From NCBI GenBank assembly GCA_021323895.1, contig JAJPKD010000125.1, positions 1-50,582 on the forward strand: a stretch of 50,582 nt of DNA, written 5' to 3'. The translations under genes and the position numbers were made by a program. The DNA is from Acidobacteriota bacterium (lineage in GTDB: Bacteria; Acidobacteriota; Blastocatellia; Pyrinomonadales; Pyrinomonadaceae). The notes beneath the pieces are model-generated. The model was not told where the DNA came from. It did not search any database and worked only from the letters and a program-made list of their open reading frames with translations. Positions within the stretch are counted from its first letter, which is position 1. The number at the start of each line of letters is the position of its first letter. Positions 44,137 through 50,582 of this stretch are shown here, in pieces.

Positions 44137-44187
44137 GCACCATCCGATCCGTCTTTTCGGGATAGTTGTGTAAATTGCGAATTGCAT
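44092..44187 (-). CDS. Possible 31-residue leader peptide upstream of nnr
   Basis: A small frame of 31 codons with GGAG 5 bases before its ATG (44185-44187). Its last codons run through the terminator-like hairpin at 44088-44136, and its stop is in the T-run. This is the layout of a transcription attenuator. Coding status is unproven; a different frame overlaps it. Confidence 0.25.
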   Translation of the reverse strand: MQFAIYTTIPKRRIGWCSGWRRGKPQPLFLF

Positions 44188-44268
44188 CCCTTCTCCAAAT
44201 TTTCTTCAAAGAATATTTCTGGAATTTCCTGCGTCACATTTCAGAAAAAATCGATCACGAGTTTTCTC

Positions 44269-44297
44269 AATCAGACTGATTGATCGCACTGTCAGTG
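44269..44297. promoter_or_regulatory. Two adjacent palindromes, possible activator sites
   Basis: AATCAG-a-CTGATT (44269-44281) and CACTG-t-CAGTG (44287-44297) are perfect palindromes with centres 17 bases apart. They lie about 75-100 bases upstream of the sigma-54-like promoter, the usual place for enhancer-binding-protein sites. Confidence 0.35.
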
Positions 44298-44366
44298 TGA
44301 CCTTCTGATAGCTCGGTCCGTTTGGCACACTCTTCGAAAAATCGCCTAAAAACCGCAATTTCGTCA

Positions 44367-44383
44367 CTGGCACAGCCATTGTA
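44367..44383 (+). promoter_or_regulatory. Sigma-54-like promoter for the S8 peptidase
   Basis: CTGGCACagccaTTGTA matches the -24 TGGCAC exactly and the -12 TTGC partly (GT for GC). It ends 60 bases before the peptidase ATG. A sigma-54 activator gene follows the peptidase gene. Confidence 0.35.
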
Positions 44384-44443
44384 AATCGCTGAGTGGCGGT
44401 ACCTGTGAGTACCGAACCTGGAACCGAGAGAAGAGACCTCCTA

Positions 44444-46951
44444 ATGAAGAGACAAACGCAAACGAAGAAGCAAGTTTGGCGAGCACTTACGGCAACGACA
44501 ATCGCGTTGTCGCTGGTTGCCGGCATTCTTATCGGCGAAAGCGCCAAGGCGGAGAGCATCAAAGCTCCCCGCGCGCAGACCGCATTAGCGAAGTATGCCA
44601 GCGACCTGACTGCCGCAGCCGAGCAGGGCAAATTCAACTCAATCGACGAGAACACCGCCGAGACGGATCAAGCGATCCAGATTCTGTCGGGCGAGCACAA
44701 GAACAATCCGGTCGTCATCAGCGATTCACAGGCCGTCCGTGACATCGTTGCGGTTAGCGTCGCGCGGCGTATCGCTCGCGGCGAAGTCCCAGCAGCACTC
44801 AGCGGCAAACGTTTCTTCAAACTCAACCTCGATACTCTTTTCCACGATTCCAAGGATGCCCAGCAACTCAACTCACATCTCTCGCAAATACTTTCAGACA
44901 TAGCCCAACTGGACAACAACGCCATTCTCTTAATTGATCCGATTCAGGCCCTCGTCGGTCCCGAAGGGGCTTTCGAAGGCGCCGCCTCAGCGCTATTGCG
45001 CGAAGCGATCAAGAGCGGCACGGTCCAATGCTTCGGTGCTTCGAGCCAGGTCGCCTTCCAGAAAAATGTTGCGAGCGAGGAATCGCTCGCGCCGCTGTTT
45101 GCAGCGATCGAGGCTGATCAAACCTTCGGCGCCGACACTGAGTCGGGTCAAAGCGCGAAAGCTGAGCGCATCAACAAAGAATCTTTCGTTGGCGACAACG
45201 TTTCGCCGGATTTGCGCGAGCTGATGCGCAATAACAATGCGCCCTCGCATGTCAAAGCGATTCTCCAGGTCAACGATGTCAACAATCCGAAGGTCCGCGA
45301 ACTGCTGAGCGCTAACGGCGTTGCGATCGATGCGCAAATGCCGCAGCTTGGATCGTTGGCGGTCGATGTTCCGACTAAAGTCATCGACAAGCTCGCTGCC
45401 AGTTCGCAAACGAACTACTTGTCTTTGGATCGAAAAGTCGCCGCCGCAGGACACATCGAGAACACTATCGGCGAAACCGCAATGTGGGCCCAGGGCGGGA
45501 ACTCCGGTTTTGACGGCAGCAACATTGGCATTGCGATCATTGATTCCGGCATCACCAAGATGGGTGGTCTAGACAGGATCACTTACAGTCAGGACTTTAC
45601 CGGTGAAGGAAGCACGAACGATTCGTTCGGCCACGGAACCTTTGTAGCTTCGACCGCCGCCAACAACAAAGGTTCGTACGGAGGTATTGCGCCAGCCGCA
45701 AAAATCATCAACCTCCGCGCGCTGAACTCGCAGGGCACCGGAAACGTTTCGTCGGTGCTGGCCGCGCTCAATGCGGTTGTTGTCAATCGCACGAAGTACA
45801 ACATTCGCGTAGTCAATATGAGCCTGGGAATGCCCGCGGTTGACTCTTATCAAAACGACGCGCTTTGCCGGGCCGTTCGCGCGTTAGTTAACTCGGGTGT
45901 CGTGGTCGTCGCCGCCGCAGGGAACGACGGCAAGGACGCAACCAACGCCAAAGTTTATGGCCGGATCCACTCACCTGGTAACGAACCCTCGGCAATCACT
46001 GTCGGCGCCGTGAACACCCTCGGCACTGACATTCGCAGCGATGACTCGGTCGCCACCTTCAGTTCCCGTGGCCCAACCCGCAGCTATTGGACCGATGCGT
46101 CGAAAGTCAAACACTACGACAACTTGATCAAACCGGACGTGGTCGCGCCGGGAAACAAGATCATCAACAATGCCGCACCTAATAACCAGTTGGTGTCGCG
46201 GAATCCCAACCTTTCCATCCCGGGCAGGGGAAATCTGATGCGCATGAGTGGCAGTTCTGTCTCAGCTCCCGTCATAGCGGGTGCCGCGGCTGTGTTGCTC
46301 GAAGCCAATCCCAATCTGACTCCCAACCTCGTCAAGATGATTCTGATGTACACCGCTCAACCGTTGGCGGGCTACAACATGCTTGAGCAAGGCGCTGGCG
46401 AAGTAAATATCGAAGGCGCCATGCGATTGGCGAAGCTGATTCGCAAGGATCTCTCATCGAGCACCGCGGTTGGCTCGCCGTTGCTCACCTCTTCATTGCC
46501 GACTCCGCAAAGCACCATCGCCGGCCAAACATTCACCTGGTCGCAGGGAGTGTTGTTCCATTACGGCTGGGGCTACGGATCAGATTTGATTTCGAAGTAT
46601 CAAGGCATCTACGGCTTGGGCGTTTTGGTTAGCGATGGCGTTCTCGTTAGCGACGGCGTCCTGGTTAGCGACGTGAAAATGCTAACTAACGGAGTCTTGG
46701 TTAGCGATCAGATTCTCAAAAGCAACGGCATCACCATGTCAGACGGAGTGCTGGTTGCTGATGGAGTTTTGATCGGCGATGGCACACTCCTCGCGGATGG
46801 CACGCTTCTCGCTGACGGCACGCTTCTCGCCGATGGTACGCTTTTGGCGGACGGCACGCTCTTAGCCGACGGAACAATTTTGGCGGACGGCACCATTCTC
46901 GCCGACTCCGCCTTGCGCGGTGATAACACGGCCTGCATGTCAGTTGAATAA
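44444..46951 (+). CDS. Secreted subtilisin (S8) with inactive ClpB-like AAA+ domain and hexapeptide-repeat tail
   Basis: An 835-residue protein. The signal peptide (TATTIALSLVAGILI) ends near residue 35. Residues 45-228 align in order with the first AAA+ domain of ClpB/ClpC (KYASDLT, EQGK, KNNPV at 86-90, RGEVPAALSGKR, ILLID....LVG at 161-172, then GASSQVAFQK), but the Walker A GxxGxGKT is lost and the Walker B Glu is Pro. Residues 268-333 look like an inhibitor-I9-type propeptide. The S8 domain follows with Asp 367 (IIDSG), His 397 (GHGTFVAS), oxyanion Asn 494 and Ser 605 (SGSSVSAP). Residues 726-827 are 17 hexapeptides (GVLVSD to GTLLAD). The ATG at 44444 begins the signal peptide. Likely an active secreted protease. 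Confidence 0.88.
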   Translation: MKRQTQTKKQVWRALTATTIALSLVAGILIGESAKAESIKAPRAQTALAKYASDLTAAAEQGKFNSIDENTAETDQAIQILSGEHKNNPVVISDSQAVRDIVAVSVARRIARGEVPAALSGKRFFKLNLDTLFHDSKDAQQLNSHLSQILSDIAQLDNNAILLIDPIQALVGPEGAFEGAASALLREAIKSGTVQCFGASSQVAFQKNVASEESLAPLFAAIEADQTFGADTESGQSAKAERINKESFVGDNVSPDLRELMRNNNAPSHVKAILQVNDVNNPKVRELLSANGVAIDAQMPQLGSLAVDVPTKVIDKLAASSQTNYLSLDRKVAAAGHIENTIGETAMWAQGGNSGFDGSNIGIAIIDSGITKMGGLDRITYSQDFTGEGSTNDSFGHGTFVASTAANNKGSYGGIAPAAKIINLRALNSQGTGNVSSVLAALNAVVVNRTKYNIRVVNMSLGMPAVDSYQNDALCRAVRALVNSGVVVVAAAGNDGKDATNAKVYGRIHSPGNEPSAITVGAVNTLGTDIRSDDSVATFSSRGPTRSYWTDASKVKHYDNLIKPDVVAPGNKIINNAAPNNQLVSRNPNLSIPGRGNLMRMSGSSVSAPVIAGAAAVLLEANPNLTPNLVKMILMYTAQPLAGYNMLEQGAGEVNIEGAMRLAKLIRKDLSSSTAVGSPLLTSSLPTPQSTIAGQTFTWSQGVLFHYGWGYGSDLISKYQGIYGLGVLVSDGVLVSDGVLVSDVKMLTNGVLVSDQILKSNGITMSDGVLVADGVLIGDGTLLADGTLLADGTLLADGTLLADGTLLADGTILADGTILADSALRGDNTACMSVE
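46619..46924 (+). repeat. Seventeen coding hexapeptide repeats (18 bp each)
   Basis: Units run from GVLVSD (early) through GVLVAD and GVLIGD to GTLLAD (five identical in protein) and GTILAD, ending SALRGD. The DNA of the identical GTLLAD units differs at most third positions, so the protein sequence, not recent slippage, is conserved. A regular 6-residue period with hydrophobic and Asp/Gly positions suggests a solenoid. Confidence 0.75.
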
Positions 46952-46983
46952 ACGAAACCTTTAGTCCCGTTCTCCCGGACTCT

Positions 46984-47018
46984 ATGCGGTCATTTGTTAA
47001 GAATGGCCGCATTTTTTT
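46984..47018 (+). terminator. Rho-independent terminator after the S8 peptidase
   Basis: An 11-base stem (ATGCGGTCATT at 46984-46994 with AATGGCCGCAT at 47002-47012, one G-T pair, 7-base loop) is followed by seven T residues. It lies 33 bases after the stop codon. Confidence 0.85.
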
Positions 47019-47053
47019 GTTCGTCGCCGCGTGTGATTCTTCTCGGAATTTTC

Positions 47054-47083
47054 TTGATCGACGACCTAATCAAGCTGTGATAC
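47054..47083 (+). promoter_or_regulatory. Possible sigma-70-type promoter before the activator gene
   Basis: TTGATC and TGATAC are separated by 18 bases, just after the terminator and before the mini-frame at 47109 and the activator gene. Moderate match only. Confidence 0.3.
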
Positions 47084-47108
47084 CTTGAGCCTTCGCGAGG
47101 GAAATGAA

Positions 47109-47195
47109 ATGAATTCGCTGATTCACTGTCCTCACGATGAAACCTCAGCCGGATTCGCAATTTCCATATTTTGCACTGTGCGGATAAAGGCTTGA
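47109..47195 (+). CDS. Possible 28-residue upstream frame in the leader of the activator gene
   Basis: ATG at 47109-47111 with GAGG 8 bases upstream, 28 codons to a TGA at 47193-47195. It is in the same frame as the activator gene that starts at 47232 and has a much better ribosome site than that TTG. It may be a leader peptide, or a remnant of the true N-terminus cut by a stop. Confidence 0.3.
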   Translation: MNSLIHCPHDETSAGFAISIFCTVRIKA

Positions 47196-47231
47196 GGCTG
47201 CGCGGGTACTTCGTACGCCTCGAATAGATCG

Positions 47232-50200
47232 TTGAGCGATAAGAATCCGATCACTGATGAGTCAGTTGTGGACCTGGCGCAGGCGCGCGTGCGCCGCGCT
47301 CGCGCCGCGAAAGCCGGTCGTGAATCTCTAGCCCTTCAGCTTGAAGCCGTCGAGGATTTGCTCGACAAGGGCCAATCCGTGGAAGCGCAATCGCGCCTCA
47401 CTTCCCTAATTGCCGCCGCCCGAAACGATCCTCAAAGTCTGGCTCGCGCTCGTCTCGCGCTGGCGCTGACTGAAGAGATGCACGGCAACTTTGCCGAATC
47501 GCTAGCGGCGGTTTCCATGTATGAGCCGGCGGAGTCACGCTCAGGGTTTCCCATCGATCTCTCCGTGAAACTCATCGTGCAGATGAGCCTCGCCTCGAAT
47601 TACACCGGCGATCACCCGAAGGCGATCTCGATGCTCAAAGCTGCCCTGCGCGATCTTCCCGACGGCGACTCTAACCCTGAATCCGGCGCCATCTTCGCGG
47701 CGCTAGCGCGCGTGTATCGCAGCATCAACGAGTACCCGATTGCGCGCGATTATTCCGAAAAGGCTCTGGAGATTTATCGCCAGCGCGGCGATTGGCGCGG
47801 CCTGGCGGAGGCATACTTCGGAATTGCGTTAGCCGTTCATCAGGAAGGCCAAGTCGAGGCTGCGCTTGAGAACTTTGAACAAGCACTGAAGCTAATCGGC
47901 GATCATCCCGCAACTTACCTGCTCGGGAAAATCTACGCCAACATGGCGTCGGCCGCGTGGTGGCTGAAACGTCCGCAGGAAGGCATCCAATATTTAGAAA
48001 AGGCGATCGGCTATTACGAGAGTACGGATCACAAATCAAACGCGGCGATCGGCTACAACAACCTCGGCGTCAACCTGACGCTAATCGGCCAATGGGAGCG
48101 CGCGCAGAGTGCGCTTGAACGAGCACTCGAAATTGCAGAGACAGTCGGCTCGAATGTTGTTCAGACCCCAATGATTCTGGATTCGCTGGGTGAGCTTTGC
48201 ATGCTCCGCGGCGAACTTGAAGCAGCCAATAATTACTTGGAGCGCGCCGTCGAGTTAGCCACAGAACACGGTAACAAATGGTACGAGTGCCAGGCGTTGC
48301 GCACGCTCGCGCGTTGTCAGATCGCGTTGGGGGCTAGCAAGGCGGCCTTTGACACGGCGAGTCGCGCGCGTGAGCTTGCCGACCGCATGGGCGATCGACA
48401 AGCCACGTACGAATCTCAACTGTTACTGGCTGAGAGCGCGCTCAACACAGGTGACATCGAATACTGCGCCGCGCATGTCGCCCCCGTAGCCGAGCACACC
48501 TCCGATTCTGCCGCTGATCTCGGCCTGGCGGGTGAAGCTCAGAGACTGCTGGGCTTACTGGCGATGGCCCAAAGTGATCCAGCATTAGCTGCGCAACACT
48601 TTGGTCGTTGCGCCTCGATTTTCGATCTGCTGGGCGATCGATATCGTACGGGACGAGCACAGTTCGATCTCGGTCGCGCCTACATGAGCGCACAGCCTGA
48701 GCTGGCGACTGAGCATCTTTTGCGCGCGGCCAACATCTTTCGCGAACTCGGCGCGAAGCTAGATCTCGAACGCGCTGACGCTGCTCTGCGCGAACACGAT
48801 CAGACACCGCCACAGCAGGAGCGAAAGCGCGAAGCCGCAGTTCAATTGATCACGTTGCGCCTGGCTGAAGCTGTTGCTTCGCGCGCACTGTTGTTGCGGG
48901 AGCTGGCCGCCGTGGTGCGCCAGGAAACAACTGCCGATCGAGTGATGGTGCTTGAGCCGGATGAAGAGCAGAAGATTCGCGTCGTTGCGTCGCACGGATT
49001 CGATTCGGATCGCGCGACGACGATCGCTGACGAGTTTGCCTCGCTGGAAAACAACACAGCCCGCGAACGGTTTGCTAAGAAGCATGATGCAAAGTTAATC
49101 ACGCTGAAATCGACCAACTCCCTGCCCGCAACGCTGCTCATCTCGCCGAAAAGCGCCGCACAGCTCGCCGGAGGTTTGCCGCTCGAACCATTGTTGCGGG
49201 TCGTCGAATTGGGCATGGACGTTTGCGCTTTGCGCGCGCGCGCATCAGCCGGGCATGCCGCGGAAAATCAGGATGGCAGCGTGGGCACGGACCTGATGCC
49301 CGGCTTTATTCACTCAAGTCCGGCGATGACGCGGCTGGTCGAAGAGGTGCACAAAATTCGCTCGTCGGATGTGACGGTGCTGGTTACCGGCGAATCGGGC
49401 ACTGGCAAGGAATTAGTGGCGCGCGCGATTCACGCCCTGTCGTCGCGTCGCGACAAAGTCTTTGTGCCGTTCAATTGCACCGCCGTACCGAAAGAGCTCT
49501 CGGAAAGTTATCTGTTCGGTCATCGGCGCGGCGCTTTTACGGGCGCGGTTTCGGATTCGCCGGGTGTGATTCGATCGGCCTCAGGTGGAACACTTTTTAT
49601 CGATGAAGTCGGCGATTTGCCGCTCGACGTGCAGCCGAAGCTTCTCCGCTTTCTCCAGGAAGGCGAGATTCAGCCGCTCGGAGAGCAGCAGCCGATCAAG
49701 ATCGATGTCCGCATCATCGCCGCCACGAATACCGATCTCGAAGATTTGGTCGCGCAGAATCGCTTTCGCGAAGATCTCTATTACCGCCTGAACGTGATTC
49801 GTTTGCGCGTGCCGCCATTGCGCGAGCGCCGTTCAGAGATTCCGACGATCGTTAACTACTACATTAATCACTACTCGGTAAAGTTTGGACGCCACGATAT
49901 TCAGATGACGCCGCAAGCAGTCGATCTTTTGATGGTTGGTGATTGGCCGGGAAATGTGCGGCAGCTCTGCAACGAGATTCAGCGCATCGTCGCCCGCGCC
50001 GAAAACGGAACCGTTATTACGCCGGAACACTTGTCGGCAGAATTGCGTCACATGGGAGTGCCTACCGCGCCCCACGCGAACGTGAGTCCGTTCGGAGTCC
50101 CACAAACCGGCCGCTCCGAAACGATCAATCTGGACAACGTGACGCTGGCTGGTGCGCTCGAGGAAGTCGAGCGGCGCATGATTACTGAGTCGCTGCGTCG

Positions 50201-50321
50201 TCACAAAGGAAACATTTCGCGCGCGGCCCGCGAACTCGGACTGACGCGGCGTGGCTTATATTTGAAGATCGAACGCTATCAAATCGAGATGCAGCCGAAA
50301 GCCGGCGGCGCGAATGCTTAG
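47232..50321 (+). CDS. Sigma-54-dependent transcriptional activator with TPR sensor region
   Basis: A 1029-residue protein. Residues about 40-520 are TPR-like helical pairs. About 535-670 is a weak GAF-like region. The AAA+ sigma-54 domain (about 690-925) has Walker A GESGTGK at 720-726, GAFTGA at 767-772 (the sigma-54 contact loop, intact), Walker B GGTLFIDEVG at 785-794 and the RLNVIRLRVPPLRER segment. A Fis-type helix-turn-helix lies near 990-1015 (NISRAARELGLTRRGLYLKI). There is no response-regulator receiver domain; the TPRs probably sense a protein or peptide. The start is uncertain: TTG at 47232 has no ribosome site, and an in-frame TGA lies at 47193-47195. It follows the S8 peptidase. 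Confidence 0.88.
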   Translation: MSDKNPITDESVVDLAQARVRRARAAKAGRESLALQLEAVEDLLDKGQSVEAQSRLTSLIAAARNDPQSLARARLALALTEEMHGNFAESLAAVSMYEPAESRSGFPIDLSVKLIVQMSLASNYTGDHPKAISMLKAALRDLPDGDSNPESGAIFAALARVYRSINEYPIARDYSEKALEIYRQRGDWRGLAEAYFGIALAVHQEGQVEAALENFEQALKLIGDHPATYLLGKIYANMASAAWWLKRPQEGIQYLEKAIGYYESTDHKSNAAIGYNNLGVNLTLIGQWERAQSALERALEIAETVGSNVVQTPMILDSLGELCMLRGELEAANNYLERAVELATEHGNKWYECQALRTLARCQIALGASKAAFDTASRARELADRMGDRQATYESQLLLAESALNTGDIEYCAAHVAPVAEHTSDSAADLGLAGEAQRLLGLLAMAQSDPALAAQHFGRCASIFDLLGDRYRTGRAQFDLGRAYMSAQPELATEHLLRAANIFRELGAKLDLERADAALREHDQTPPQQERKREAAVQLITLRLAEAVASRALLLRELAAVVRQETTADRVMVLEPDEEQKIRVVASHGFDSDRATTIADEFASLENNTARERFAKKHDAKLITLKSTNSLPATLLISPKSAAQLAGGLPLEPLLRVVELGMDVCALRARASAGHAAENQDGSVGTDLMPGFIHSSPAMTRLVEEVHKIRSSDVTVLVTGESGTGKELVARAIHALSSRRDKVFVPFNCTAVPKELSESYLFGHRRGAFTGAVSDSPGVIRSASGGTLFIDEVGDLPLDVQPKLLRFLQEGEIQPLGEQQPIKIDVRIIAATNTDLEDLVAQNRFREDLYYRLNVIRLRVPPLRERRSEIPTIVNYYINHYSVKFGRHDIQMTPQAVDLLMVGDWPGNVRQLCNEIQRIVARAENGTVITPEHLSAELRHMGVPTAPHANVSPFGVPQTGRSETINLDNVTLAGALEEVERRMITESLRRHKGNISRAARELGLTRRGLYLKIERYQIEMQPKAGGANA

Positions 50322-50374
50322 CTTCAGCGTCGGCCTCGCAAGAGCCGCATAGCTCTCTTGACTACCGCACTCGA

Positions 50375-50582
50375 TTAAGAAATTCCCACGAGAGAAGTTA
50401 CCGCAAAGTAGCAGAGCCCATACGGCACAAGAACCAATCCCGCGACGATGATCGGATGGAGCGCGGGAATCACCAACTTGATCACCCAGCCCAACGCCGC
50501 TCCAACAACCGCGCCTAACCAAAGCTTCCCAATGTACGATGGCGCTAACCCCGTCCGACCGATTCGTTTATTCAGCGAACGC
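50375..50582 (-). CDS. C-terminal end of a MurJ-like membrane protein (5' end outside window)
   Basis: A frame open from the window edge to a TAA at 50375-50377, 68 codons. The sequence (LNKRIGRTGLAPSYIGKLW, then two hydrophobic spans, VPYGLCYFAVT) reads like the last helices of the lipid II flippase MurJ/MviN. Only the tail is present, so the call is tentative. It converges with the activator gene across 53 bases (50322-50374), where a weak 5- to 6-base stem is the only structure seen. Confidence 0.5.
   Translation of the reverse strand, partial: RSLNKRIGRTGLAPSYIGKLWLGAVVGAALGWVIKLVIPALHPIIVAGLVLVPYGLCYFAVTSLVGIS

Larger units (their letters stand above)
44001..44443. other. Regulatory spacer between nnr and the S8 peptidase (443 bases)
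   Basis: The two flanking genes point away from each other. I see, from left to right, a leftward terminator-like hairpin (44088-44136), a 31-codon leftward frame with a good ribosome site (44092-44187), an AT-rich section, two palindromes (44269-44281 and 44287-44297), a sigma-54-like promoter (44367-44383) and a degenerate REP copy (44393-44416). No longer gene is supported. Confidence 0.5.

Noticed and set aside
44322-44338. A second sigma-54 promoter (TTGGCAC)
   Set aside because: The -24 part matches, but no TTGC-like element lies at the right distance.
46619-46924. A CRISPR-like array
   Set aside because: The 18-base units have no spacers and are in frame in a coding gene; they are peptide repeats.
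50322-50374. A bidirectional terminator between the activator and the MurJ-like gene
   Set aside because: The only stems are 5 to 6 bases long, with no T-run on either strand.

Overview
The window (about 57% GC by eye, dense genes, no rRNA or tRNA seen) looks like chromosome of an environmental Acidobacteriota bacterium, most likely class Blastocatellia. The reasons are a VWFA-related protein of the acidobacterial type, DUF4214/FG-GAP/MBG giant secreted proteins, zinc-ribbon plus Pro-rich-linker membrane proteins, a CHAT-TPR protein behind an ECF sigma/anti-sigma pair, an ECF sigma overlapping a Ser/Thr kinase gene, and many short palindromic repeats between genes. The assignment rests on family content recalled from memory, not on a search.

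Layout. 1-5.1 kb (minus strand): partial metallophosphatase, HAD hydrolase, a cyclic-nucleotide-binding DUF1003 membrane protein, an orphan ABC ATPase with a damaged Walker B, and a class III adenylate cyclase, together a possible cNMP cassette. 5.2-8.6 kb: nuoI, ndk flanked by two zinc-ribbon membrane proteins, and sucD. 8.7-22.1 kb: a minus-strand accessory block with a small exported protein, a giant FG-GAP/MBG/DUF4214 protein interrupted by an in-frame stop, a secreted TPR-CHAT peptidase, an anti-sigma factor, an ECF sigma factor and an MBL/beta-CASP hydrolase. 22.3-24.9 kb: M48 peptidase, MauE-like protein and sucC (15 kb from sucD). 25-33 kb (plus): Tat-exported CAP protein, GH47 mannosidase, PPOX protein, VWFA protein, lipoprotein, HlyIII protein, class III aminotransferase, MOSC protein. 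32.9-44.0 kb (minus): PrcB-like lipoprotein, tsaD, VOC protein, small membrane protein, Ser/Thr kinase with ECF sigma, rsmD, recG, bacilliredoxin, tsaE, secreted protein, nnrDE. 44.4-50.3 kb (plus): a secreted subtilisin and a TPR-containing sigma-54 activator. The window ends in the C-terminus of a MurJ-like gene.

The most unusual item is the secreted S8 peptidase at 44444-46951. Between its signal peptide and its inhibitor-type propeptide it carries about 180 residues that read like the first AAA+ domain of ClpB/ClpC with the ATP-binding residues lost, and it ends in 17 hexapeptide repeats. A sigma-54-like promoter with two palindromes upstream of it, and a sigma-54 activator gene right after it, suggest a self-contained regulated secretion module. 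The second striking pattern is a set of 7-, 8- and 9-bp-period arrays, of several unrelated unit sequences, mostly arranged as inverted pairs at gene junctions, plus REP-doublet-like repeats.
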